Below are positions 34,936 to 43,914 of a stretch of 64,000 bases of DNA, in pieces. This stretch comes from Oscillospiraceae bacterium (lineage in GTDB: Bacteria > Bacillota > Clostridia > Oscillospirales > Acutalibacteraceae), in the NCBI GenBank assembly GCA_022763825.1, contig JALEQX010000002.1, positions 1-64,000 of the forward strand, read 5' to 3'. Every line of letters starts with the position of its first letter. Position 1 is the stretch's first letter. The notes beneath the pieces were generated by a model. The model was not told the DNA's origin, did no database searches, and saw nothing but the letters and a program-made list of their open reading frames with translations. The translations under genes were made by a program, and so were the position numbers.

Positions 34936-37416
34936 TCAGAACGTGCTCTCGGGATTCATATCCGCGCTTACACTAACGCGCGAAAATCTGCTGATTTTTG
35001 AAAAATCCCTGAGACAGAGTGAAATCATATTTCTGAATTTTTTTGTATTTTTACATTTTATTATAATACGTTCCCTGTATTTATTATTGATTTTGGCAAG
35101 TTTAGGTTCAACGGGTCCCAAAATTATAAGTTTCAAATCAGAATACTCTCCCCTGACACTTTTCTTTATTAAATCAAGGAATTGAGCCGACGCAAGATGA
35201 GAATAATTCTCACCGGACGAAGTAAAACTTATAACACAGATATCGCAGAACGGCGGATAAATCAGTCCCCGCCTTATTGCAATCTCATCATTATAGAAAC
35301 TCTCATAATCCTGCCGGGAAGCAAATCTTATTACGGGGTTATCTGGAATAACAGTCTGAATAATCGCTCTGCCGAGTTTATCGCCTCTGCCCGAACGTCC
35401 TACAACCTGAGTAAGCAAATCAAACGCTTTTTCCATACTTCTGAAATCGTCGTTATACAACTGCTGATCCACGGAAATAACGCCTACAAGCGTTACATTG
35501 GGAAAGTTAAGTCCCTTTGCAACCATTTGAGTGCCTACCATTATGTCATATTTTCCGTCGGCAAATTCTCCGAATTTTTTTTCATGAGAATTCTTATATG
35601 TCATCGTATCGGCATCTATTCTGAGTATCCGTGCCTCGGGGAAAAGGGAACTGAGTTCCTGTTCAACCTTCTGCGTGCCGAACCCCGAATACCTAACGGT
35701 TTCGCTTCCGCACTTGGAGCAAACCGTCCGCATGGGTTCGCTGTAACCGCAGTAGTGGCACATAAGCCGATTGTTTGCTATATGATAGGTAAGCGAAATA
35801 CTGCAATTGGGGCATGTTACTACGCTTTTGCACTCCTTGCATGCAACAAAAGTATTATATCCTCTGCGGTTTATCAATAAAATCGTCTGCTGTTTGTTTT
35901 CCAGATTGTATTTTATTTCTTCACAAAGTAAAGAACTCAGCGACATCATACCCGACTGCTGACGTCTGTCTGACATATCAACAACTTTAACCTCAGGCAG
36001 TACGGAATTTGAATATCTGTTTTTAAGTTCGATTAATTCGTATTTACCGCTTTTTGCAAGAGCAAAGCTTTCTACGGAAGGCGTCGCACTGGCAAGAATC
36101 AAAAAAGCGTGCGAATCTGCACATCTGAATTTAGCCGCCTCTCTTGCGTGGTATCTCGGCGTTCTCTCTGATTTATAGGAACTCTCCTGCTCCTCGTCAA
36201 TAACAATCAACGCTAAATTCTCGACAGGAGCAAAAACAGCGCTTCGGGTTCCGACGACAATATGCGCCCTGCCTCGTTTAATTCTTTTAAATTCGTCAAG
36301 TCTTTCGCCGACCGACAGTCCGCTGTGCATAACGGCAACTTCCTCGCCGTAGCGTGAGTAAAACTGTGATAAAAGCTGAGGCGTCAGCGAAATTTCAGGA
36401 ACTGTAACTATAACGCTTTTTCCCGTTTTGTAAACGGAATCGATAAGTTTCATATAAACTTTTGTTTTTCCGCTTCCTGTTACGCCGTATAACAAAGAAG
36501 TATGAAATTCTCCGGAATCAAGTCTTTTTTTCAGAATATCGTAAGCGTTTTTCTGCTCATTTGATAAAACAATCTCAGTTTTATCCGTTATGTATGCGCT
36601 GTCTTTCAGCGGATTTCTGTAAACCTCGGTTTCAAACGAATCAAGAATGCCTTTTTTTGTTAAATTTTCAATAACCGCGCCGCTCGCGTCGGTAAAATAA
36701 GTTATTTCTTTTACTGCTGCGCTTCCGATATCCTCCAGCAGAGAAATAACCGATTTTTGTTTTGCCGTTAATTTATATTCTATCTCCCCATTCAGAAAGG
36801 CATCTGATATTTTTACGGTTTTCATTACCGCATCCGACGCATTTCTCAATGTCTGAACGTTTTTCTGAACATATCCTTTTGAAATCAGCCCCTCAAGAAC
36901 AGGACTGTCGTTTTGTATTCCGAGATTTTTTTCGACAGACTCATATTTAACCGAACCCTTTTTATTTTTTAAAAAAGCGCAGATTCGGCTTTCCTCATCC
37001 GTCATCTCGTCTTCATCTGCTTTAAAACCCTTTCTTGTAAGAGAATACGTATCATGCGCTTTAAATCCCAGTCCGAAAGGAACCATTGCCTTCGCAGAAT
37101 CATAAAAAGTACAGAATGTTCTGTCGGATATAAATTTCGCAAGTCTCAGCAAATCATCGCCGAGAACAGGAATGTCGTCAAGAACACGTTCTATCGGTTT
37201 TAATTTTTTAACAGAGAAATCTTCATCCGTATCATCAGATATTTCAAAGATAAATCCCTGTCTTTTTTTGCTTCCGGCTCCGAAACCCACTAAAACCCTA
37301 CACCCGGTCTTCGCTTTTTGAATCAAAGAATCGGGTATAAGGTAACTGAATAGCATATCAAAGCTGTACGCTGTGTTTTCTACAGCGACCTTTGCAATGT
37401 ATCCGGAATGCGCCAA
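34936..37416 (-). CDS. priA: Primosomal protein N' (replication restart helicase PriA)
   Basis: An 826-residue DEAD-type helicase that reloads the replisome at stalled forks. An N-terminal DNA-binding part (ENTAYSFDMLFSYLIP) is followed by Walker A GVTGSGKTKVYM, Walker B VIDEEQESSYK, four zinc-binding Cys pairs (CKECKSVVTCPNC, CHYCGYSE, CSKCGSE) and QVVGRSGRG. The start is TTG at 37416 with GAGG about 12 bases upstream in the end of rpoZ. coaBC, which sits between rpoZ and priA in B. subtilis, is absent here. Confidence 0.96.
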   Translation of the reverse strand: MAHSGYIAKVAVENTAYSFDMLFSYLIPDSLIQKAKTGCRVLVGFGAGSKKRQGFIFEISDDTDEDFSVKKLKPIERVLDDIPVLGDDLLRLAKFISDRTFCTFYDSAKAMVPFGLGFKAHDTYSLTRKGFKADEDEMTDEESRICAFLKNKKGSVKYESVEKNLGIQNDSPVLEGLISKGYVQKNVQTLRNASDAVMKTVKISDAFLNGEIEYKLTAKQKSVISLLEDIGSAAVKEITYFTDASGAVIENLTKKGILDSFETEVYRNPLKDSAYITDKTEIVLSNEQKNAYDILKKRLDSGEFHTSLLYGVTGSGKTKVYMKLIDSVYKTGKSVIVTVPEISLTPQLLSQFYSRYGEEVAVMHSGLSVGERLDEFKRIKRGRAHIVVGTRSAVFAPVENLALIVIDEEQESSYKSERTPRYHAREAAKFRCADSHAFLILASATPSVESFALAKSGKYELIELKNRYSNSVLPEVKVVDMSDRRQQSGMMSLSSLLCEEIKYNLENKQQTILLINRRGYNTFVACKECKSVVTCPNCSISLTYHIANNRLMCHYCGYSEPMRTVCSKCGSETVRYSGFGTQKVEQELSSLFPEARILRIDADTMTYKNSHEKKFGEFADGKYDIMVGTQMVAKGLNFPNVTLVGVISVDQQLYNDDFRSMEKAFDLLTQVVGRSGRGDKLGRAIIQTVIPDNPVIRFASRQDYESFYNDEIAIRRGLIYPPFCDICVISFTSSGENYSHLASAQFLDLIKKSVRGEYSDLKLIILGPVEPKLAKINNKYRERIIIKCKNTKKFRNMISLCLRDFSKISRFSRVSVSADMNPESTF

Positions 37417-37423
37417 AGGGATA

Positions 37424-37639
37424 TCAGTCCTCGTTACATTCTTCTTTTGAACGGTCGATTATTTTGCATTTACCGCTCTTTATTTCCTCCACTGCAAGAC
37501 TTACGGTTTTCTCAAGAATTATTTCTTTATTGGCAATGGCCTTGTCCGTAATCTGTCTTGCACGTTTTGCAGTGGCGGTAACAAGAGCGTAACGGCTCAT
37601 ATCGTCATCCATAAGTTCAGTTAAATCTACATCAAGCAT
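37424..37639 (-). CDS. rpoZ: DNA-directed RNA polymerase omega subunit
   Basis: A 71-residue protein that stabilises RNA polymerase. It has the omega signature SRYALVTATAKRARQI followed by VSLAVEEI. It sits in the conserved place directly after gmk, 13 bases on. Length is typical for Firmicutes. Confidence 0.92.
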   Translation of the reverse strand: MLDVDLTELMDDDMSRYALVTATAKRARQITDKAIANKEIILEKTVSLAVEEIKSGKCKIIDRSKEECNED

Positions 37640-37652
37640 TCTTTTATCTCCT

Positions 37653-38243
37653 TTATGTCAAATCCAATTTTTCAAGGATTTTGTTATGTACGTTTTTAAC
37701 TGTTTCATCGAGAATATCATTCTCGACAACTATATCGTATTCAAATCGTTTTTCGACTTCGGTTTTAGCAATCTTAAGACGCTTCTTAATCTCATCTTCA
37801 TTCTCGGAACATCTGTCCCTGAGACGCTGTTCAAGAATTTCAAATGACGGCGGCATAATAAATATTGAAAGACAGTCGGGAAAAATTTTTCTGACATTTT
37901 CCGCACCCTGAACTTCAATTACAAGAACAACTATTTTACCGTTGTTTATGCGTTTTTTCACATCGCTTTTTAACGTTCCGTAATAGCTGGAACCGTATTT
38001 TGTATATTCGATAAACTCACCGTCTTTAATCATCTTTTCAAACTCGCCGACGTTAACATAGTAATAATTTACGCCGTCCTTCTCCCCGGGTCTCGGCGCT
38101 CTCGTTGTTGCCGAAACGGAAAGAGAAAATCTTTCGTCCTTGAGCAGAAGACTGTTTACAATTGTATCCTTACCCGCGCCCGAAGGACCGGATATTACAA
38201 TAAGACGTCCGTTGCAAAAACAGCAGTTATTATCATCACTCAT
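37653..38243 (-). CDS. gmk: Guanylate kinase
   Basis: A 196-residue enzyme phosphorylating GMP to GDP. The P-loop is SGPSGAGKDT (a lid-type variant with Asp before Thr), followed by SVSATTRAPRPGEKDGVNYYYV and EVQGAENVR. The ATG overlaps the end of remA by 8 bases. The yicC-remA-gmk-rpoZ order is strongly conserved. Confidence 0.97.
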   Translation of the reverse strand: MSDDNNCCFCNGRLIVISGPSGAGKDTIVNSLLLKDERFSLSVSATTRAPRPGEKDGVNYYYVNVGEFEKMIKDGEFIEYTKYGSSYYGTLKSDVKKRINNGKIVVLVIEVQGAENVRKIFPDCLSIFIMPPSFEILEQRLRDRCSENEDEIKKRLKIAKTEVEKRFEYDIVVENDILDETVKNVHNKILEKLDLT

Positions 38244-38508
38244 CGTCTGTTACCTCGTCGCAAAATGAATTATCGTCACTATTGAATCTTTCGTATATGC
38301 GTTTAAGCGGAAGGTACGAAAGAATTATGTGGTCTGAATCGGAAAGAATAACGCTTTTTGTCTTTCTGCCGCACGTTGCGTCTATAAGAGTACCGTTATC
38401 TTTAGCGAGCTGTATCATTCTTCTTATAGGAGCGGAATCCGGAGCGGTAACCGAAATAACTCTGGAAGCGTTGACCATATTTCCGAATCCGATATTTACT
38501 AATTTCAT
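38236..38508 (-). CDS. remA: DUF370 family regulator RemA
   Basis: A 90-residue DNA-binding protein; in B. subtilis RemA activates matrix and osmoprotection genes. The start MKLVNIGFGNMVNASRV and the RRMIQLAKDNGTLIDATCG-type core are characteristic. ATG 38508 is used because it matches the family N-terminus and follows the yicC stop; a longer frame to 38559 lies inside yicC. The product may regulate genes far away in other species; its targets here are unknown. Confidence 0.93.
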   Translation of the reverse strand: MKLVNIGFGNMVNASRVISVTAPDSAPIRRMIQLAKDNGTLIDATCGRKTKSVILSDSDHIILSYLPLKRIYERFNSDDNSFCDEVTDDE

Positions 38509-38521
38509 AACCTGTCCGCCG

Positions 38522-39400
38522 TTATTCGATATTCTGAATCTGTTCTCTGATTTTTTCAACTTCGGCTTTTATATCTATAACAATTCTGGCAATCTCAATA
38601 TCGGAAGCCTTGGAACCGATTGTGTTTGCCTCTCTGTTTATTTCCTGAACAAGGAAATCCATTTTTCTGCCGATAGGTTCCTGTGAATCCATAAATATTC
38701 GAAGCTGGTCAATGTGACTTCTGAGTCTGACAGTTTCCTCTGCAACTGCAATCTTGTCCGCAAAAACGGCAACTTCCGTAAGAAGTCTCGATTCATCGAC
38801 TGTGTTATCACCGAGAAGCTGGCGGACTCGCTCAAGAAGTTTATCATTATATTCTTTAACGGTCTGCGGTGAGCGCTCCTCGATTCTTTCAACAAACGAA
38901 ATAATCAAGTCGGCTCTTGAAAGGATATCCGCACGGAGCTTCTCACCCTCTGCCTCGCGCATTTTAACGAAATTAACAACAGCTTTGTCAAAAACGTTCT
39001 TAACGCACGACCAGATTTTATCTTCGTCCGCAGGCGATTTTCTTACTGAAAAAATATCGCTGCGCATTGCAAGATCCGAAACTTTAAAGTCATTTTCAAG
39101 CGAAAATTTTTCACTCAGTTCTTTTACCGCATTGACATAACCGAGTGCAAGAGATTCATTAACCTGAACAATAACGTCATCAGTCTGCAATGAATCTATC
39201 TGAACCGAACATTCGACTTTTCCGCGGGAAATAACGGACTGAACATATGATTTCAATTTTTCTTCAAGAAAAGAATATCCCTTATAAACTCTCGGCGAGA
39301 ATTCAAGATATCTGCTGTTTACGCTTTTCAATTCGACGGTAATACTCATTCCGTCAACGGTCTCCTGGCTTCTGCCGTAGCCGGTCATGCTTTTTATCAT
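38522..39400 (-). CDS. yicC: YicC/YloC family endoribonuclease
   Basis: A 292-residue protein with the canonical N-terminus IKSMTGYGRSQ and C-terminal GRKMDFLVQEINREANTIGSKA. Family members act as endoribonucleases. It is the first gene of the long conserved run that ends in spoVM and has a consensus promoter just upstream. Confidence 0.95.
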   Translation of the reverse strand: MIKSMTGYGRSQETVDGMSITVELKSVNSRYLEFSPRVYKGYSFLEEKLKSYVQSVISRGKVECSVQIDSLQTDDVIVQVNESLALGYVNAVKELSEKFSLENDFKVSDLAMRSDIFSVRKSPADEDKIWSCVKNVFDKAVVNFVKMREAEGEKLRADILSRADLIISFVERIEERSPQTVKEYNDKLLERVRQLLGDNTVDESRLLTEVAVFADKIAVAEETVRLRSHIDQLRIFMDSQEPIGRKMDFLVQEINREANTIGSKASDIEIARIVIDIKAEVEKIREQIQNIE

Positions 39401-39434
39401 ATAATGGACCTCAAAATGTATAGAATAATAAATA

Positions 39435-39463
39435 ATTATATATTATCTTTGATATTTTGTCAA
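39435..39463 (-). promoter_or_regulatory. Consensus sigma-A promoter for the yicC operon
   Basis: On the - strand, TTGACA (39463-39458) and TATAAT (39440-39435) are separated by exactly 17 bases, a perfect match to the housekeeping consensus. It starts 3 bases past the rluB stop and ends 34 bases before yicC. Confidence 0.88.
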
Positions 39464-39466
39464 CAA

Positions 39467-40231
39467 TTATCGACGCCGGTTGTTATTTTGGTTAGCTTTT
39501 GCCGCTTTCTGTGCAAGTCTTTTAAGAGAAGCTACCTCTTCTTTTTCAAGTTCGCGCCATTTTCCTGGCTGTAACATGCCGAGTTTTACCGTACCGAACG
39601 ACGTTCTTTTAAGCCGTATAACTGTAAGTCCCGATTCCTCGCACATCTTTCTTATCTGACGGTTTCTGCCCTCGCGCAGAACAATCTGCATAACGGTTCT
39701 GTCCGGCTCCGTTAAAAGAACTTTAATATCGGCGGGAAGCGTCTTTCTGCCGTCTATCATTATTCCGCTTGCAAGTGCGGTCAACTGATTCTCGTTGACT
39801 TTTTCCCTGACGGTGACTCTGTATGTCTTTGATACATGCATGGACGGATGCATCATCATATTAGCAAATTCGCCGTCGTTTGTAAACAAAAGCAACCCTT
39901 CGGAATCTCTGTCGAGACGTCCTACGGGAAATACTCTGATGCCAACGTCCTCAACAAGCTGAGCGACGCATTTTCTTCCCATTTCGTCATTCATCGTAGT
40001 AACAAATCCTCTGGGCTTATGAAGCATTATGTAAGTGTTTTTTTCTTTTCCGGAAAGAAACGGCTCACCGTCAATTAATATTCTGTCCCTGTCGGGATCT
40101 GCCTTGTCGCCGACCTTCGCACGCACGCCGTTTACCGTCACTCTACCCGACGCGATAATCTCCTCCGACTTTCTTCTGGAAGCGATACCGTTTTCGGCAA
40201 GTATTTTTTGAAGTCTGATTTTTTCAGCCAT
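39467..40231 (-). CDS. rluB: Ribosomal pseudouridine synthase, RsuA/RluB family
   Basis: A 254-residue enzyme converting uridine to pseudouridine in rRNA. An N-terminal S4 domain (RLQKILAENGIASRRKSEEII) precedes the catalytic domain with GRLDRDSEGLLLFTNDG, which holds the catalytic Asp. The C-terminus is a basic, Asn/Arg-rich tail. Specificity for 23S U2605 rather than 16S U516 is inferred from the common scpB-rluB neighbourhood of Firmicutes. It follows the dacF-like gene by 4 bases. Confidence 0.9.
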   Translation of the reverse strand: MAEKIRLQKILAENGIASRRKSEEIIASGRVTVNGVRAKVGDKADPDRDRILIDGEPFLSGKEKNTYIMLHKPRGFVTTMNDEMGRKCVAQLVEDVGIRVFPVGRLDRDSEGLLLFTNDGEFANMMMHPSMHVSKTYRVTVREKVNENQLTALASGIMIDGRKTLPADIKVLLTEPDRTVMQIVLREGRNRQIRKMCEESGLTVIRLKRTSFGTVKLGMLQPGKWRELEKEEVASLKRLAQKAAKANQNNNRRR

Positions 40232-40235
40232 TTTT

Positions 40236-41387
40236 TTACCTCGATAGTTTATTGAATTTATCCTTTAAATACTCTATAAATCCGCTTTTTTGCGTTTCCT
40301 TGTTTCCCTTTATAATTCTTTTTATGTTTGCCGGGGTCTGAGAAATAAGATTCGACGAATATATAATACGGTTTTTATAAATCAATTGTGCCATTCCGCA
40401 AACAACGGTTTCATCTACCGGCGCATAAAGGAATTTCTGAGCGATAATCCGCACGGATACATCTTGAGAAATATCCCTAAAAGTTTTTATTTCCGGAATC
40501 TGTGCCAAAGCGCTTATACTTTTTACATCCGACCCGGTTACTTTTATATTGATTTCCGCCTTTTGAGAATTTAAAGTATATACGGACTCGAATGCGTTTT
40601 CTATAAGCGTTTTATGATCATTCCAGTCATCGGGAGCATTAAGAGTAACAACAATAAGTGAAAGTGAGTCCCGATGAGTTGCGGAAACAAGACACCGCCC
40701 GCTTTTCTTTGTAAAACCTGTTTTAACTCCGCAGCATCCCTCGATACTTTTTAAAAGCCTGTTGTGATTTGTAAGATAGTACTTAATTCCCTGTTTCGTC
40801 TCAACGGTATGTGTAACAGATGAAAAAACTTCTTTAAGAAAATCATTTTCCAGTGCGTATGAAGCAAGCAAAGCCATATCATAAGCGCTCGAATAATGCT
40901 CCGGTGCGTCAAGCCCCGAAGGCGTTACAAAATGAGTGTCGTTCATTCCGATTTCACGCGCTTTTTCATTCATCAATTGAGCAAAGGCGTCAATACTTCC
41001 CGATACGGCTCTCGCGCCTGCGTTTGCCGCGTCATTTCCGCTCGGTAGAAGCATACAGTATATAAGATCGCCCGAACTGACGGTATCGCCGGGCTTTAAG
41101 CCCGATGCAGAACCTTCTGTCTGCGAATCAGACTCGGTAATCGTAATCTCATTATCAAAACCGAGATTTTCACACACAATAAGTGCCGTCATAATTTTAG
41201 TAGTGCTTGCCATAGGCATATGTTCATGACAGTTTTTTTCATAAACTGTCTCGCGCGTCAACGGCGAATATGCAACGGCGCTTTTTGCAGACAGAACGAC
41301 TTCTCCGTCACCGACGGCAAACACAGGCACCGATAAAAAAACAATAACTGTACTTAAAATAAACGATAATACAACTTTTTTAAACAT
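40236..41387 (-). CDS. D-alanyl-D-alanine carboxypeptidase, DacF-like
   Basis: A secreted penicillin-binding protein of 383 aa that trims the peptidoglycan stem peptide. A signal peptide (MFKKVVLSFILSTVIVFLSV, cleaved near VFA) precedes the S11 catalytic domain: SxxK in MASTTKIMTA, SxN in LPSGNDAAN and KTG in VKTGFTKKSG. A C-terminal beta domain and a basic end (KDKFNKLSR) follow, which may attach it to the membrane. ATG 41387 is used over GTG 41396 because GGCGGTGG is upstream. It lies between gerW and rluB; the DacF/DacB question (sporulation or vegetative) cannot be settled. Confidence 0.93.
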   Translation of the reverse strand: MFKKVVLSFILSTVIVFLSVPVFAVGDGEVVLSAKSAVAYSPLTRETVYEKNCHEHMPMASTTKIMTALIVCENLGFDNEITITESDSQTEGSASGLKPGDTVSSGDLIYCMLLPSGNDAANAGARAVSGSIDAFAQLMNEKAREIGMNDTHFVTPSGLDAPEHYSSAYDMALLASYALENDFLKEVFSSVTHTVETKQGIKYYLTNHNRLLKSIEGCCGVKTGFTKKSGRCLVSATHRDSLSLIVVTLNAPDDWNDHKTLIENAFESVYTLNSQKAEINIKVTGSDVKSISALAQIPEIKTFRDISQDVSVRIIAQKFLYAPVDETVVCGMAQLIYKNRIIYSSNLISQTPANIKRIIKGNKETQKSGFIEYLKDKFNKLSR

Positions 41388-41447
41388 ACCAACCACCGCC
41401 TACATAAAATCTATGTAAGCGGCTGGATTAAAATACTATTTATTTAA

Positions 41448-41858
41448 TTATTCGGTAACAATTACGGGCTCTGTTTTTTCGTCGTCCGATTTTTTGTTTT
41501 TATTCATAAGATTAGTAACCTTATCAAACATCTCGGGTACAAGGTTAACTGCTCTCTCTGCCGCGTTATCCGCCGCAGTAATATGCTTGAGGCTTACCTC
41601 GCCCTTGTTAATAACAAGAAAAGCAACGGGATTGATTGTAACACCGGCTCCGCCTGCACCGCCGAAAAGTTCGACATTGTTCTTTGAGGGAAAATCGGAA
41701 CCGCCGGAAGCAAATCCATATGTAACCTTTGAAACCGGAATAATGGTAACATCGTCGTCAACCTTTATCGGCTCGCCTATTATCGTGCTGACATCAACAA
41801 GGTCTCTGACCTTTTCAATTGTCGAAGCAAGTATTTTTTCCGCAGATTGATCTTTCAT
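41448..41858 (-). CDS. gerW: Sporulation protein GerW (YtfJ family)
   Basis: A 136-residue protein with the YtfJ/GerW signature: VSTIIGEPIKV, TIIPVSKVTYGFASGG, GGAGGAGVTINPVAFLVI. In B. subtilis it is a spore protein needed for normal germination. It lies 3 bases after the DUF2953 gene, as ytfI-ytfJ do in B. subtilis, which supports both calls. Confidence 0.93.
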   Translation of the reverse strand: MKDQSAEKILASTIEKVRDLVDVSTIIGEPIKVDDDVTIIPVSKVTYGFASGGSDFPSKNNVELFGGAGGAGVTINPVAFLVINKGEVSLKHITAADNAAERAVNLVPEMFDKVTNLMNKNKKSDDEKTEPVIVTE

Positions 41859-41861
41859 AAA

Positions 41862-42569
41862 TCAAACACCACTCTCTGAAATATTTTTATTATTTGTATT
41901 ATCAACGGTTTTCTTCTTTTTAATACCTTTAATAAATTTAATAAGAACATTAAACAGAAGATCGAAAACCAGAAGTATAACCGAATTAATGAGTTTTCTC
42001 GGTATAACCGCCATGTCGATTTCCAGCTGACAGTCACCTTTATCCGCAAGAAAATCAGGAGAAATATTTATATCATATTTTTTTACATTGCATCTTGAAA
42101 TAATATCTCCCGCGAGCGGAAAAATAACGGAACTGTATTTTCCGTATGTTATTGCAGTCTCGGCAGCGTCGCCCCTGGCAACGGTTGCATCGAGAATAAA
42201 AAGATTTAAAACAAAACAATGCGTAATTCGTCTTGAAACCTTATCAAGCGCAGTTATTAAGGAGGACAAAATACTGATAATACCGTCGAGTCCTTCGTTA
42301 TTGTAAAACGTTAAAAGAATATTATCTTTTTTCTTTTTAGGAGGTTCCTCTTTCTTTTCCTCCTCTGTTTCTTCCTTTTTACCGCCGTCTTTTTTCTTCT
42401 TTTCTTTTTTTGGTTTCTTTTCGGGTCTCGGGTAAAGAGGAATCTTTATGAAAAGCCACTGGGCATAGCTTTCTATTTTTTTATCATAGTTGAGATAAAC
42501 TCTGAAACGTATGCTCAGAACGGCAATAAAAAACAATATTATGCCCAATATTATATATAGTGCAATCAT
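41862..42569 (-). CDS. ytfI: DUF2953 (YtfI-like) membrane-anchored protein
   Basis: A 235-residue protein with one N-terminal membrane segment (~3-20), then a charged low-complexity linker of Lys, Glu and Pro (~50-82), and the DUF2953 core with GDAAETAITYGKYSS and the YDINISPDFLADKG stretch. The function is unknown; the family is linked to spore formation by its constant neighbour gerW. The Lys/Glu linker is unusually pronounced. Confidence 0.88.
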   Translation of the reverse strand: MIALYIILGIILFFIAVLSIRFRVYLNYDKKIESYAQWLFIKIPLYPRPEKKPKKEKKKKDGGKKEETEEEKKEEPPKKKKDNILLTFYNNEGLDGIISILSSLITALDKVSRRITHCFVLNLFILDATVARGDAAETAITYGKYSSVIFPLAGDIISRCNVKKYDINISPDFLADKGDCQLEIDMAVIPRKLINSVILLVFDLLFNVLIKFIKGIKKKKTVDNTNNKNISESGV

Positions 42570-42601
42570 AAATTAGCCTCCTTTCGTTAACAGTAAATTT
42601 A

Positions 42602-43174
42602 TTATATAAGAGACATCTGTCCCTCTAATTCATCGGATTTATTTTCATTCGGCTCTTCAATATTGCTCTCGGGAATTTTCGGCAGTTCGTCAAGAGATTC
42701 GATTCCGAAGCACCTGAGAAAATTCGTCGTAGTACAGTATAACAAAGGTCTGCCCGGTAAGTCAAGTCTTCCGTGCTCTTCTATAAGATTTCTTTGGCAT
42801 AATGTCGAAATAACGCCCGAACAGTCGACGCCTCTGATCTGCTCGACAAACGATTTTGTAACGGGCTGATTATATGCAATTATTGCAAGAACCTCGAAAG
42901 CGGCGTTAGACAGCGGAGAATTGCTTTTAAGCGCCAAAACGCTTCTGACCTGCTCTATGTATGCGCTTTTTGAGCACATCTGATATTTGCCTCCGAGATT
43001 TAAAATAGTAATTCCGTGTAAGGCGGATGAGTATTCTTTTCTCAGTCTTTCAAATGAATCCGTGAGTTCATCCGAACTGACAAGCAGAGTTTTTGAAAGT
43101 TTTTCAACTTCAAGCGGTTCTCCCGAAGCGAACAGAACCGCCTCCAGCACCGCATCAATATTAGTATTATCCAT
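42602..43174 (-). CDS. scpB: Segregation and condensation protein B
   Basis: A 190-residue kleisin-associated winged-helix protein that forms the condensin complex with ScpA and SMC. The N-terminus NIDAVLEAVLFASGEPLE and the AFEVLAIIAYNQPVTKSFVEQIRG segment, here in pieces, are typical. ATG 43174 fits the family start; a longer frame to 43318 is inside scpA. The two genes overlap by 8 bases. Confidence 0.95.
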   Translation of the reverse strand: MDNTNIDAVLEAVLFASGEPLEVEKLSKTLLVSSDELTDSFERLRKEYSSALHGITILNLGGKYQMCSKSAYIEQVRSVLALKSNSPLSNAAFEVLAIIAYNQPVTKSFVEQIRGVDCSGVISTLCQRNLIEEHGRLDLPGRPLLYCTTTNFLRCFGIESLDELPKIPESNIEEPNENKSDELEGQMSLI

Positions 43175-43895
43175 TGTCGGTTTTCTCCGTATAATCGAAA
43201 TTAAGACTTGCCTGCGTTTCGTCTCCGTCTCCGGTAAGATATATTTTTCCGTTCTTAGCCATTTCAAGAAGCGCCAAAAACGCGGCGACGAGATCCGAAC
43301 GGCTTTTTGATGTTTCAAAAATAGATTTAACCTTTATTTTTCCCGTCTTTGAAAGAACGGAATAAATCGAACTGATTTTATCAGACACGGACACAACAGC
43401 TTTTTGAACTATTACTTTAAAAGAATCCATAGGCGGAGGCAGTTTTCTCAAATGTCTGCCCGCCGCATTTATATATGCATTCATCAGTTCCAAAACGTCA
43501 TGAAAACGTCTGTACGTCATATCAGCCTTTATTTTTTCAGGCTCTTTCACTGTCGTATTAAATCCGTCGGTCATTTCCGACAGTTCTTTAGCAGCTCTCT
43601 GACAATCCCTGTATTCTATAAGTTCGCCCGACAGCTCTTTTTTAAGGGTCTGAGCTTCCTCATATCTCGGCAGCAGCGAAACAGTTTTGATATAAACAAG
43701 CCTGGCCGCCATCTCAAGAAATTCACTCGCAATATCAAGATTATCCTCCTGCATCTTTTTAACATAATCAAGATACTGCTCCACAAGTTCAAAAATCGGA
43801 ATGTCATTAATATTAAGTTTATGCTTCGAAATCAAGTGAAGCAGAAGGTCCATAGGTCCCTCGAACACTTGTGTTTTATAAGAAATCTGTTCCAT
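43167..43895 (-). CDS. scpA: Segregation and condensation protein A
   Basis: A 242-residue kleisin that bridges SMC heads. The N-terminus FEGPMDLLLHLISKHKLNI and DIASEFLEMAARLVYIKT are characteristic. It precedes scpB with an 8-base overlap and follows the M50 protease gene by 19 bases. Confidence 0.96.
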   Translation of the reverse strand: MEQISYKTQVFEGPMDLLLHLISKHKLNINDIPIFELVEQYLDYVKKMQEDNLDIASEFLEMAARLVYIKTVSLLPRYEEAQTLKKELSGELIEYRDCQRAAKELSEMTDGFNTTVKEPEKIKADMTYRRFHDVLELMNAYINAAGRHLRKLPPPMDSFKVIVQKAVVSVSDKISSIYSVLSKTGKIKVKSIFETSKSRSDLVAAFLALLEMAKNGKIYLTGDGDETQASLNFDYTEKTDNG

Positions 43896-43914
43896 ACTTT
43901 TTATCCGTTATATA

